This document shows, one piece after another, positions 11,822 to 24,470 of a DNA stretch of 64,000 nt. The DNA is from Hoplostethus atlanticus (lineage: Eukaryota; Chordata; Actinopteri; Trachichthyiformes; Trachichthyidae), in contig JAXDDX010000180.1 in the NCBI GenBank assembly GCA_034670405.1, forward strand, positions 353,501-417,500. The letters run 5' to 3'. The translations under genes and the position numbers were made by a program. The notes beneath the pieces were generated by a model. The model was given only the letters and a program-made list of their open reading frames with translations, was not told where the DNA came from and made no database searches. Position 1 is the first letter of the stretch. Each line of letters begins with the position of its first letter.

Positions 11822-11893
11822 GGCTCGTTGGTCTAGGGGTATGATTCTCGCTTTGGGTGCGAGAGGTCCCGGGTTCAAATCCCAGACGAGCCC
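11822..11893 (+). tRNA. tRNA-Pro (anticodon TGG)
   Basis: A 72-base cloverleaf. The acceptor stem GGCTCGT pairs perfectly with ACGAGCC, followed by discriminator C. The anticodon stem CTCGC/GCGAG encloses the loop TTTGGGT, so the anticodon is TGG, reading the proline codon CCA. The A-box-like TGGTCTAGGGG and B-box GGTTCAAATCC are present. The T stem reads CCGGG against CCCAG, leaving one C-A mismatch. No intron and no encoded CCA. Likely a real Pol III gene, though the mismatch leaves some doubt about function. Confidence 0.93.
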
Positions 11894-12623
11894 TTCCTTT
11901 AACCCCTGGGGTCATAGAAGCCTTTTTAGTTTTACCAACGTGGTGATGTGTTTGTTTCTCATGCAGCCTGGTTTCAAAATGGAAACCTTGTATGTAACTG
12001 CATTGTATAACAGTGAGTAAAACCTTCACAATGTGTAGCAGTGTCCAAAGGTTTTGCTCACCTGCCAAGAGCTGGTAAACAAAAAGGATTCCCATCCACG
12101 GACGATTCTTACTGGCTTTAACTGATATATTAACATTACATGTTCATTTAAAATCACTGGATCACGTTTATGCTACTTTTACTTGCAACAGCATCCAAAT
12201 CACAAGAGAGTATTTTCAAGTGTACCCCCGACACACACACACACATGCACGCGCACATGCACTGATGCTCAAATCAATCAATCAAATTATTTTATATCTT
12301 AGTGTAAATGTAAAGATGTCCATGTTCTTTGGGTTGATAGTATTTTGCTTCAGTAGCTAAACTCAGATGATGTTTACTTTCAAACACTAAAGAATACTAG
12401 CATTTTATACTGTGAGCAATGCCACTAAAATCTGCCTAGCAACAAGGATGGTCCTCACAATGTTGGTTAAAAACTTCTCTTGTTCTTGGCTAGTTCAGCT
12501 AATCTGACGTGATAATTGGGGAAAGGGCGGCATCTAGTGTCCAGAATGATAATTGCAGTGTTCCTAAGTGGAACAGAAATAGGGTTCCTCAGTTTGTTGG
12601 TTGATTCACTGGACCTCACTATG

Positions 12624-12628
<5 letters not shown>

Positions 12629-12654
<26 letters not shown>
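12629..12654. repeat. (GT)n microsatellite
   Basis: A short GT tract; a matching (AC)n tract follows about 120 bases downstream (12772-12819). Confidence 0.93.
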
Positions 12655-12655
<1 letters not shown>

Positions 12656-12769
12656 CTAGATTTAACTTCCAGGTGGGTTTGATGTTATAATAATGTCTCT
12701 CACATAATGTGTGTACTACACGCCACCTGCTGGATAAAGGATGCTGGTGCATTGACTGTTCACATGCAC

Positions 12770-12771
<2 letters not shown>

Positions 12772-12819
<48 letters not shown>
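12772..12819. repeat. (AC)n microsatellite
   Basis: An AC tract of about 48 bases. Together with the GT tract at 12629 it could form an inverted pair. Confidence 0.95.
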
Positions 12820-12821
<2 letters not shown>

Positions 12822-13418
12822 CATTGGTTACCATGGTGTCCAATATGCCTTTACAGGCTTTAGAATGATTTTTGTTTAACTAACATGTTCTCAGTATTGG
12901 ATCTGTTATAGATTATTATAGAAATTGATTATAGATATTGACAGGTAATCTTTCATCGCCATAGCAACATGCATTCTGACCAGGCAACACAACATTCAGA
13001 CAATCTGCAATACATATAATTGGTGTTGTACACATTATGTCTTTGTGTTTTTAATCATCATCATCTCAACACAAGATAAATGATACAAAGAGATAAATCA
13101 ATATTTAAAATAATAGATAAACATCATACAAGCAAGTCAAGCAGATCGATAATGTCCCTGGGGGGGGGGGCTCATCAGTTTGGAGTTTCATCAGTCTGCT
13201 TTCAGTGGAGCGTTTTAGTGTCCATGATGGTCTCAATGCTTCAGAGGCAGGAAGATGATCAAAGATGTTCTGAGCATCTGTCCTCCGTCATGACGGCATG
13301 ACGTCACTAGAGGGCGCCATTGGGTTACATTTGGGTTTAAACGTAGTTAATAATGATCAGTCTGAGATAGTAATCCAACATGTAACTGTCATCCCTTAAT
13401 ACGTCACTGATGCATTAA

Positions 13419-13502
13419 CATGTATAGATCTATAACCAATAGAAATACATGTATAGATCTATAACCAATAGAAATACATGTATAGATCTATAACCAATAG
13501 AT
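13419..13502 (+). repeat. 29-bp tandem repeat, about 3 copies
   Basis: The unit ACATGTATAGATCTATAACC plus AATAGAAAT is repeated three times almost exactly, just upstream of the il1rap first-exon region. Confidence 0.88.
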
Positions 13503-14131
13503 ATCATTCAATCTTTGATATAGTTTGAGAGGACTAACTGTTGATGTTGAATAGTTCACATCCTTTGTTGTTTGTGATAAACAAACATGCCAATAAAGTT
13601 TATTGAATGAAGCAGAAGTCCAGACAGACTCATCAGGTTGGGAAATAACGCTGAGAATGTCGCAACTCCCGGTAGGAGGAGCGTCAACCGGAATGAAGCT
13701 CAACTTCACTTCCTACCAGCAGCCTACCGACTCTCTACGCATTTAAGAGGAAAACAACGTGTTTTAACGCTTATTCTGCGCATTTACGCACATTTCTAGC
13801 GGGGACGGAGCTCACGCGAGTCCAGGAAGAGGAGCGCGTGTGTGAAGTTTGCTGTGTGTCTGACAGCTTCCGGTTTACTGCGGTCCTGTTCAGTTAGTTG
13901 GTTACCAGATGAAGTTAATCCAGAGTCATTACTAACCCTGGAGGTCCTGGATGTCTTCCCGGGACTGTGCACCGCCCGCCGCCGCGCGCACCGGGTCGCT
14001 GTGGGTCGTTTCTTCTGGAGATTTACAGCCGTCCCGTTAATCATCGTACCCCGCTCCTCCCGGTGCTGCGGAGCTATCTGGAGGTGAGCCGGTCTGCGTC
14101 AGCAGCAGGGGCCCGTCACGCCCCTTCCCCC

Positions 14132-14197
<66 letters not shown>
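14132..14197. repeat. (CA)n microsatellite in the presumed il1rap 5' UTR
   Basis: About 33 CA units between two candidate first-exon donors. Confidence 0.93.
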
Positions 14198-14205
<8 letters not shown>

Positions 14206-14314
14206 GCAAGCCTGGGATACCCCGTCTTGTCCTGCCCCGCCCGCCTGCCGGGACGCTCAGTCCGCCAGTCAGCCCCAGTTGGTTCATTCGGACAGCGCGA
14301 GCAGCCTGCTGGCA

Positions 14315-14316
14315 AT
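14315..14316 (+). CDS. il1rap: il1rap first two coding bases (AT of the split start codon)
   Basis: CTGGCAAT|GTGAGTAAAC is a strong donor. Joined to the acceptor CTCCAG|GGCTTTC at 16806 it makes AAT+GGCTTTC, so the ATG spans the junction (AT|G) and opens directly into a hydrophobic signal peptide. No alternative in-frame ATG was found in exon 2. This is inferred from sequence only. Confidence 0.7.
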
Positions 14317-14924
14317 GTGAGTAAACCTGATATCAGATGTTCTTTATTAATGATTATTGATCCGGACAGTTACTCTGGGTTGTTGTGGTGCTGAAGATCA
14401 TTTTACTGAGTATCAATAGAATATCAGCCAAACGGTAGAAGACGTACAGCGCGTGATCCAGAACTCCAGTTTCCTTGCTTGTCTGCAGACGGGACACTAG
14501 AACTGAACATATCAATAACAATAATAATAATAATAATAATAAATATATCTCTTCCATATCTCACCCAACACACCAATCAACTTTAATGATCCCTCCGGTT
14601 AGAGAAGTTGAGTTAACGTGCTGCTCGGTGGATCGTCAATATGCCGAATCTACCAGAAACCCAGTTGAGTCGTAAAAGGTCTCCGGTCATGTTCTGGTCT
14701 TTACGATGATCAAGGAAACATTACATGCTCAGTTTCTTTAATGGAGTTTGGTGTGAGGTTCGCTCCGCGCGAGAGCACGGCATGTGTCAGGGCTATCAGC
14801 ATTGATCTCTCTTTACATTTAAAAACAACTTTCACACTTAATGTCAAAATATAATATCAATATGACATATTGGAACCGTGTTAACATCCTGACTTTAAAA
14901 ATCATTTATTTAGAGATGGGAGTC

Positions 14925-14990
<66 letters not shown>

Positions 14991-15638
14991 AGAGACAGGC
15001 AGACAGGACAGACAGACAGACAGACAGGCAGACAGACAGCAGACAGGCAGGCATTTAGAGATGTGTTGAGCCTGTAGAGTGAAACATGACGAAGATCAAC
15101 TTATTATGACCCAAAATATCCTTTGAACGATTCAGTATCAGGATTTATTAAATATCCGTTGAGTGGTGTTGAGATCAGATCACATCAGATCACATCAGAT
15201 CAGATCAGATCACATCAGATCAGATCACATCATATCATATCAGATCACATCATATCTTCAGAAACAGGATCATCAGTCTTCACACAGACCGGATCCCTCC
15301 AGGGATCTCAAAACTCACACATGTTTTATCTTCATAACTGACATCAGTCTGATGCTGACAGGCACACAGACAGGCAGAGAGACAGACAGGCAGCGAGACA
15401 GACAGACAGGCAGACAGACAGGCAGGCAGGCAGACAGACAGGCAGGCAGACTGACGCAGCATCGATCCAGTCTGATAATCAGATTATGTGAAACAGACAG
15501 GATCGATGCTGAGCACACTGCAGTCCACCTTCATCATCATCATCATCATCATCACATGTCTACATTTGATTAAAATAGGAAAGAAACACATTTATCGTCT
15601 TCATCATCACTTCAAATGCCTCGACCCCACCACACACA

Positions 15639-15683
<45 letters not shown>

Positions 15684-16472
15684 AAAACTCATGATTACAC
15701 TCTAGGCAGCATGGAGCTCCATAAACACAGCACTATAAAACTACTCTGTGTGCGTGCGACAGGAAGAGGGCGAGACAAATATTGCGCATTTTCATGAAGC
15801 TGAAGTTGTGAAACTGTGACGCCGTTCTCCAACACCAACTTATTGATCATCTACGTGTTGATCAGAGGATATTGGTTCATGAAAGTCTAGAAGTGTTACC
15901 CCAAAACACAAGGCATTATGGGTAGAAGAGAACTGTGGTGGTTTGTTAGGAGAGAGAACGGGATCCAACCAGCTACAGGAAACCACCCCAGAACACAAGG
16001 CATTATGGGTAGAAGAGAACTGTGGTGGTTCGTTAGGAGAGAGAACGGAATCCAACCAGCTACAGGAAACCACCCCAGAACACAAGGCATTATGGGTAGA
16101 AGGAGACTTGGTCAGTCTGGACTGATGCTCATGTTCAGATGTTTCTTCATGTGTTCTTAACTGGTATGAACACCAGAGAAGAGCAGACAAGTCCATCATG
16201 GTAGATCAAGTGACAGACTGGAACCAGGTTGGTTTGGACTCTCTAACCTGGTGGGATGACAGGTTACCAGAACTCAACCAATCAACCAGCTGCTGGGGAA
16301 TCATGGGACTTCTGGTTGGTTGTGATTGGTCAGTGTGAACCAGGTTCAGGTTCACACTGACCAATCACAAGCCAGATCGAAGCCTCACTGACATTTGTTG
16401 CTGCTGGAGATGTTCAGGTCTCTCTACCTCCTTCTCTCTCTCTCTTGATCTGTCTGTCTCTTCTCTCTACCT

Positions 16473-16510
<38 letters not shown>

Positions 16511-16609
16511 CTCTCTCTTAGTATTATTAGTAGTATTATAATTTGTATTACTTTTATTCTCTTTGTTTTGCAGCATGGAGAGAAATCAGATACAGCATGG
16601 CATATATAC

Positions 16610-16652
<43 letters not shown>

Positions 16653-16763
16653 GCTATTACTACTACTACTACTACTACTACTACTGCTATTACTACATAT
16701 GTATACTACCTCTACTGCTATTTCATGTTCGACAGTGTATTAAAGTTTTCTTCCACAGTTCTG

Positions 16764-16804
<41 letters not shown>

Positions 16805-17029
16805 GGGCTTTCTTCATCTCCACCCTCCTCTTCCTCTCTGTTGTGGTGGGCGGGGCGACGCCGGCCGTCAGTCAATCCAGTGACCAGTCAGGTGGGTGAC
16901 AGATGATTGATTGGTGCTCGTTAGGGGGATACGCTCAGTTACACCAGCACAGTGCACAAGTGGCATGCTGGGAAAATTCCACCATAAAATACAATTCACA
17001 TTATTTAGGAATAGTAGAAGTAGTAGTAC

Positions 17030-17062
<33 letters not shown>

Positions 17063-17067
17063 CAGCT

Positions 17068-17110
<43 letters not shown>

Positions 17111-17118
17111 CAGCAGCT

Positions 17119-17152
<34 letters not shown>

Positions 17153-17157
17153 CAGCT

Positions 17158-17188
<31 letters not shown>

Positions 17189-17214
17189 CAGCTGTAGTAG
17201 TAGTAGTAGCAGCT

Positions 17215-17268
<54 letters not shown>

Positions 17269-20200
17269 TCAGTGATGAAATGATCAGTCAGACAGAAATT
17301 ATCCATGAAGATTCAATTCTGTTGAGACAGAAACACAATCAGCTGTTCAGAGCTGAGGACCTCCAACATGGCCGCCAGAGGGGGGTTAGGTCACATGAAA
17401 CCTTCTGTATCTTCAGTGATATTCAATAGTGAGTTTTACTTCCTGGCCGAGTTCCCGGTGTGTGAATGTGTGGAAGTGTTTGAATGTGAAGCCGTGAGTC
17501 AGTCAAGCTTGTAAAGGTTAAACAGAAAGATAAAGATCAGCGTGAAGGAAACTGCAGTCATCAAACTCTCTTGGTGGTTTCGAAGTTCTAGCTAGACCTC
17601 TGTCATGGTGGCCAGCAGGACCGTCTCTCTCAACAAACACCATTAACACATCTGGTTAGCACACTAGCTAACGTATCTAGTAGCAGCTAGCGTTAGCAGT
17701 GGCTAGTAGTCCCATGTTAACAGTAACTAAACTAGCCTGCTGGCTAGTTAGCTAGCTACCAGTTAGTTCAGGTTAACTAGCTGACTCTTCTCCAGCTCCA
17801 ACTCAGAGTGTTTTGGAGTAGAGACTAGGGCTAAAGACAAGACAGTTTACTGAGTCACAGTAACCTACATTTGGAGACAAATCTACCTGATCACACGGAT
17901 CACTTTTACTGAGAACGTTACTGGATGATCTACAGACACACCACAACAACCTGGTTGAAACCTCCATGGGTTGAAAGCACCCTGCTGGGCTTCTGGCCCC
18001 GCCCCAGTCTGTGATGTGATCTGTGATGTCATAGCAGAGGTTTTAAGGTAGTAATCGACCCAACTAGAGATGGGACGATCCATCGATGCAAGGACTCCTT
18101 TCTCTGGAGAAATAAAGTTAAAAGGTTAAAGAGAATCAGATACCCTGTACCACTATGTGGACTTTCCTCTAACATGCATCAGAGGTTGTGAACAGCTCCC
18201 AGGTCTGTTCTACCTTCTGGTTCCTCAGTGAAACTCTTGGAAATGGAAAATTCTTCCTGTTCTCATGCAACTCTGCAAAAGCAGGGTTAATTAAAAACCT
18301 CAGCGCTCAGCCCCGCGGGACGGGGGAGGGATCGTTCTGGAGAGGAGGGTCATTTGTTACACTCTGTCTATGTGTGTGTGTGTGTGTTGGGGGAGGACAG
18401 TGGGGGGGCGTAGAGGGAGGAGAGGATTGGTTTGGGGGGTGGATGGATGGAGGTGAAGGTACGTGGGTGGATAAGATGAGATATGAGACTTTAATGATGG
18501 TGAGAAAACAGCAAGCAGTAATAGGATACAGCAATAGAGACCAGAATAGAAACACACAACATTTAAATAGAATACAACACTAGAATGTAGTAATTAGAAA
18601 TGTATGAATGGAAAGTCTTAGTTCAGGAGAGACTCAGTTTGAGATCAAGCTTTTATTGGACAATGAAAATAAACCGAATGAGCTCTTGAGGTGTAATGAG
18701 AACCAAACTGGTGGATATATAAGACCAATCAGGCTAGCTAACTAGCTAACCTAGATAGCTGCAGGCTAGTATGGCTAGTTTGAAGTAGGAAGCTCAGATA
18801 GGCTAACTAGCTAACCTAGATAACTTAGTATGACTACATTGTATTGTATTGTTAGCAGCAGAGCGCTAGGCTACACGATGTTAGCTAGCTCCTCTCTGAC
18901 CTCACTGGGCTTCAGTCTGACCTTACTGTTGGTTTTAGGCTCCGCCCACTGAGGTTTAACTCAACCAATCAGATTATGTCTCCCTCAGAGAAATGATTGT
19001 TGAACTAAAACTACAATATGCAAGAAAATGAGAGGGGTTGGAGGGGTGGATGGAGTGATGGAATGAATGGAGGGATGATGGAGAGATGGATGGATGATAG
19101 AGGGGTAAAGGGAAGTGGAGGGATGATAGAGGGGTAAAGGGAGGTGGAGGGATGATAGAGGGGTACAAGGAGGTGGAGGGATAGAGGGGTGAAGGGAGGT
19201 GGAGGGATGATAGAGGGGTGGAGGGAGGTGGAGGGATGATAGAGGAGTAAAGGGAGGTGGAGGGATGATAGAGGGGTAAAGGGAGGTGGAGGGATGATAG
19301 AGGGGTGAAGGGAGGTGGAGGGATGATAGAGGGGTGAAGGGAGGTGGAGGGGTAAAGGGAGGTGGAGGGATGATAGAGGGGTGGAGGGAGGTGGAGGGAT
19401 GATAGAGGGGTGGAGGGAGGTGGAGGGATGATAGAGGAGTAAAGGGAGGTGGAGGGATGATAGAGGGGTGGAGGGAGGTGGAGGGATGATAGAGGAGTAA
19501 AGGGAGGTGGAGGGATGATAGAGGAGTAAAGGGAGGTGGAGGGATGATAGAGGGGTGGAGGGAGGTGGAGGGATGATAGAGGGGTGGAGGGAGGTGGAGG
19601 GATGATAGAGGGGTAAAGGGAGGTGGAGGGATGATAGAGGGGTGGAGGGAGGTGGAGGGATGATAGAGGAGTAAAGGGAGGTGGAGGGATGATAGAGGAG
19701 TAAAGGGAGGTGGAGGGATGATATAGGGGTGGAGGGAGGTGGAGGGATGATAGAGGGGTGGAGGGATGATAGAGGGGTGGAGGGAGGTGGAGGGATGATA
19801 GAGGGGTAAAGGGAGGTGGAGGGATGATAGAGGGGTGGAGGGAGGTGGAGGGATGATAGAGGGGTAAAGGGAGGTGGAGGGATGATAGAGGGGTGGAGGG
19901 AGGTGGAGGGATGATAGAGGGGTGGAGGGAGGTGGAGGGATGATAGAGGAGTAAAGGGAGGTGGAGGGATGATAGAGGAGTAAAGGGAGGTGGAGGGATG
20001 ATAGAGGGGTGGAGGGAGGTGGAGGGATGATAGAGGAGTAAAGGGAGGTGGAGGGATGATAGAGGGGTGGAGGGAGGTGGAGGGATGATAGAGGAGTAAA
20101 GGGAGGTGGAGGGATGATAGAGGAGTAAAGGGAGGTGGAGGGATGATAGAGGAGTAAAGGGAGGTGGAGGGATGATAGAGGAGTAAAGGGAGGTGGAGGG

Positions 20201-21676
20201 ATGATAGAGGGGTGAAGGGAGGTGGAGGGATGATAGAGGAGTAAAGGGAGGTGGAGGGATGATAGAGGGGTGGAGGGAGGTGGAGGGATGATAGAGGGGT
20301 GCAGGGAGGTGGAGGGATGATAGAGGAGTAAAGGAGGTGGAGGGATGATAGAGGAGTAAAGGGAGGTGGAGGGATGATAGAGGGGTGGAGGGAGGTGGAG
20401 GGATGATAGAGGAGTAAAGGGAGATGGAGGGATGATAGAGGGGTGGAGGGAGGTGGAGGGATGATAGAGGAGTAAAGGGAGATGGAGGGATGTTGGAGGA
20501 GGTTTTAATAGAAAGACTAATACTCTCGCCGGGAAAATCTGACAGGTCAATTACTAACACACTGCCGCACAGCCAGGACGACCACTGGAGCACACACGTG
20601 CACACGCACACGCACACGCACACGCACACGCACATGCACACCACACACACACACACACACACACACCACTATGTACAGAAGGTGTAGAGAGCCTCCATTA
20701 ATCCCTGCAGGGTTCAGACTCCTGAGGCTTCATCACAGCATCTCCTCCTGCAGTCTGCATGGTGTCAGACTGAGGCTCAGGAACAGGCCTCAGGTCAGTT
20801 TCTAGAGGGGTTTTCGATGGCTGATGCATGACCCATGTTGGATCGAAGCGTTGTTGGCTGACAATTTGGTAAATTATTTATCTTTTAAATTTTTCATAAC
20901 CGAAGTAAAATCATTACTTTGTTTTTACTTAATACGATGAACATAAAAACTGAAACCAGTCGTGTGATTGGCTGAGAGACTGAAGCATCACTCTGCTGTT
21001 GCATGTTAGCATGTTAGCTAGAGAGAGCAGTGGGTTCTCAAAGTGGGCTCCATGGACCTGCAAGGATCTTTGAGGGGGTTCGGTGGGTTCTTGAGGGAGT
21101 TCTAGGGCTCTTACAAGAGGGACCATGGTGGTCTAGATTCTGTTTCCACCCTGACAGAAAGTTGTCATTTTTTTGGGTTTGTTTTGGCTTGAAAACATTC
21201 AGTTTTAAAGACACTGACTATCGGCAAAAGATCACTATTGCTGAAATAGCTGAATCATCTGTATTGGCATCATTCTTCTTCACATGTTTTGACCCCTGTG
21301 GTGGTTGGAGAGCATTTCTACAAAACAAATCTAGTCTTGCCAAACCCAAATCAGCCGAATCCTCAGTCCAGGTTGTGTCCTTTCAGAGCTGAAGGCAGTA
21401 GAAAAGGTAGAAACAGTAGAAACGGTGCAGCCAGTCTGCAGTGACGTTTTCAACCTGGCTGATATCTGCCTCCTCATCTGAAGGGATCAATTATGAAGCT
21501 AATTTCTAAATGAAACGGTTCCTGTAATGAAACGAGGGCGTGATAACGTCGTACCTTAACGAGCAGAGTGTAATTGGTTTCCTGCCTCCAGTAACGACGA
21601 CGCCCACTAAGCTCTGTTTGATTCACAGATAAAAGCTGTAGATCAATGGAGGAGAAACACTCTGGCACAGCGCCTG

Positions 21677-21710
<34 letters not shown>

Positions 21711-24437
21711 GTGTGTGCGTGTGTGTGTGCGTGTGCGTGTGTGTGAGTTAAACCTCCATCACAGCTCCATTGCCTTCCATCAGCCTGACCATCCATCTCT
21801 CCCTTCACTCCTTCAGTCCAAAAGGGATTTACTGGAATGAAAACAAATAAACAAATAAAAGATGATATTTTCTGTCAGTCTGTATTTATTTCATATGTTT
21901 TAATATATTTTCATTTTCAAACGATACCAATTTCTCCCCTGACAGTAGCCGAGATAGACCAGAATGCAATGCAGTAGCCAAGATAGACCAGAATGCAATG
22001 CAGTAGCCAGGATAGACCAGAATGCAATGCAGTAGCCAAGATAGACCAGAACGCAATTCATGGCGGGGCGGGGCGGGGCTCTGGAGCAGCAGAGAGTCAT
22101 TGATTTATTATCTGATGATCAGTTTCTGATTCCAAAGTGACTTTTAATGATACTGAATTGATTTTCTCCACCCCTCCTCTCCCTCTCATCTCTCTTCTCA
22201 TCTTCCACCCCTCCTCTCCCTCTCATCTCTCTTTTCATCTTCCACCCCTCCTCTCCCTCTCATCTCTCTTCTCATCTTCCACCCCTCCTCTCCCTCTCAT
22301 CTCTCTTTTCATCTTCCACCCCTCCTCTTCCTCTCATCTCTCTTCTCATCTTCCACCCCTCCTCTCCCTCTCATCTCTCTTCTCATCTTCCACCCCTCCT
22401 CTTCCTCTCATCTCTCTCTCTTCTCATCTTCCACCCCTCCTCTTCCTCTCATCTCTCTGTTCTCATCTTCCACCCCTCCTCTCCCTCTCATCTCTCTTCT
22501 CATCTTCCACCCCTCCTCTCCCTCTCATCTCTCTTCTCATCTTCCACCCCTCCTCTTCCTCTCATCTCTCTTCTCATCTTCCACCCCTCCTCTTCCTCTC
22601 ATCTCTCTCTCTTCTCATCTTCCACCCCTCCTCTTCCTCTCATCTCTCTTCTCATCTTCCACCCCTCCTCTTCCTCTCATCTCTCTGTCTCATCTTCCAC
22701 CCCTCCTCTCCCTCTCATCTCTCTTCTCATCTTCCACCCCTCCTCTCCCTCTCATCTCTCTTCTCATCTTCCACCCCTCCTCTTCCTCTCATCTCTCTTC
22801 TCATCTTCCACCCCTCCTCTTCCTCTCATCTCTCTCTCTTCTCATCTTCCACCCCTCCTCTTCCTCTCATCTCTCTTCTCATCTTCCACCCCTCCTCTTC
22901 CTCTCATCTCTCTGTTCTCATCTTCCACCCCTCCTCTCCCTCTCATCTCTCTTCTCATCTTCCACCCCTCCTCTCCCTCTCATCTCTCTTCTCATCTTCC
23001 ACCCCTCCTCTTCCTCTCATCTCTCTTTTCATCTTCCACCCCTCCTCTTCCTCTCATCTCTCTTCTCATCTTCCACCCCTCCTCTCCCTCTCATCTCTCT
23101 TCTCATCTTCCACCCCTCCTCTCCCTCTCATCTCTCTTCTCATCTTCCACCCCTCCTCTCCCTCTCATCTCTCTTCTCATCTTCCACCCCTCCTCTTCCT
23201 CTCATCTCTCTGTTCTCATCTTCCACCCCTCCTCTTCCTCTCATCTCTCTTCTCATCTTCCACCCCTCCTCTTCCTCTCATCTCTCTTCTCATCTTCCAC
23301 CCCTCCTCTTCCTCTCATCTCTCTGTTCTCATCTTCCACCCCTCCTCTTCCTCTCATCTCTCTTTTCATCTTCCACCCCTCCTCTTCCTCTCATCTCTCT
23401 CTTTTCATCTTCCACCCCTCCTCTTCCTCTCATCTCTCTGTTCTCATCTTCCACCCCTCCTCTTTCCTCTCATCTCTCTCTTTTCCTCTCTCTCCTTCCC
23501 TCCTTCTCTCCCTCTTTCAGAGCCTATGTGTTATGACTGGGGGGAGTCGGGTGAGGGAGCGGTTGTAGTTTTAGAGGGGGAGGCCAGTTGGCTTTCCTGT
23601 CCTCTTTTCTCTAATCCCTCCGTCTACAACTACACCTCCGCCCTGAGCGCCGGACTCAACCTCTTCTGGTACCACTTTCCTATTGGTCATGACCTGGAGC
23701 AGCCAATCGAATACAGGTATGCTGATGGGAACACTATTCTGTGTTTCACAAGAAATAAGAAAAATCTGAAATACTTAATTTTTATTATTTTTATTTTTAT
23801 TTTTTAAATACTATATAGTATATAGTATTTTTTTTACTTCGCCACCAAATTGCCCTCACGACCCCCTGGGGGGCCCCGGCCAGGTTGAGATGATAGTAGC
23901 GAACTGAAGTCTTTCGGTTAACAGACGGGATCCTCTAGATTTAGTTACTGAATAATGAACTAGAGGTAATGATTTCCTCTCCATTGGATGTATAGAGTTT
24001 GGAGTCGAGCCTCCCGAGGACTTCAGAGTCGTTCTAATGTAATTCTAATTGAATCGTTTCTGATTTATGTTTATTGTGAGTTTGATCGGACTTGTTCTGC
24101 AGCCAGCGGCTCAGTAAGGAGAGAGAGAGACTGTGGCTGCAACCAGCGACCGCGGAAGACACCGGACAGTACATCTGTATGCTACGGTAAGGAAGGAAGG
24201 ACGGACGGATGGACGGATGGACGGATGGATGGACGGACGGATGGACGGACGGACGGATGGACGGACGGATGGACGGACGGACGGATGGACGGACGGATGG
24301 ATGGATGGACGGATAGATGGATGGATGGATGGATGGACGGCTGGACAGATGGACGGATTGATGGACGGATGGATGACGGATAGATAGATGGATGGATGGA
24401 TGGATGGATGGATGAATGGATGGACGGATAGATGGAT

Positions 24438-24470
<33 letters not shown>

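Larger units (their letters stand above)
13680..14316 (+). promoter_or_regulatory. il1rap promoter / 5' untranslated region
   Basis: A locally GC- and CpG-rich stretch in an otherwise AT-rich region. A weak TATA-like CATTTAAGAGG lies near 13740. Two good splice donors follow: GAG|GTGAGC at about 14083 and AAT|GTGAGT at 14317. The second supplies the AT of the start codon. The transcription start is not determinable. A (CA)n tract at 14132-14197 lies between the donors and would be within the 5' UTR if the second is used. Confidence 0.6.

Noticed and set aside
14083-14088. Donor GAG|GTGAGC as the il1rap coding first-exon donor
   Set aside because: Joining here to exon 2 does not create an in-frame ATG, whereas the donor at 14317 does; it remains possible as an alternative noncoding exon end.
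15899-16106. Direct repeats with spacing resembling an array of spacers
   Set aside because: The whole 88-bp unit is repeated, with no variable spacers, and the genome is vertebrate; not CRISPR.
18974-20662. 562- and 521-codon Pro/Ser/Leu open frames on the - strand
   Set aside because: They are translations of the 29-bp minisatellite cycling through three frames; no homology, no exon signals, inside an il1rap intron.
22137-23520. Long + strand open frame upstream of il1rap exon 3
   Set aside because: It is the 37-bp pyrimidine minisatellite. Only the part after the acceptor at 23520 matches IL1RAP.
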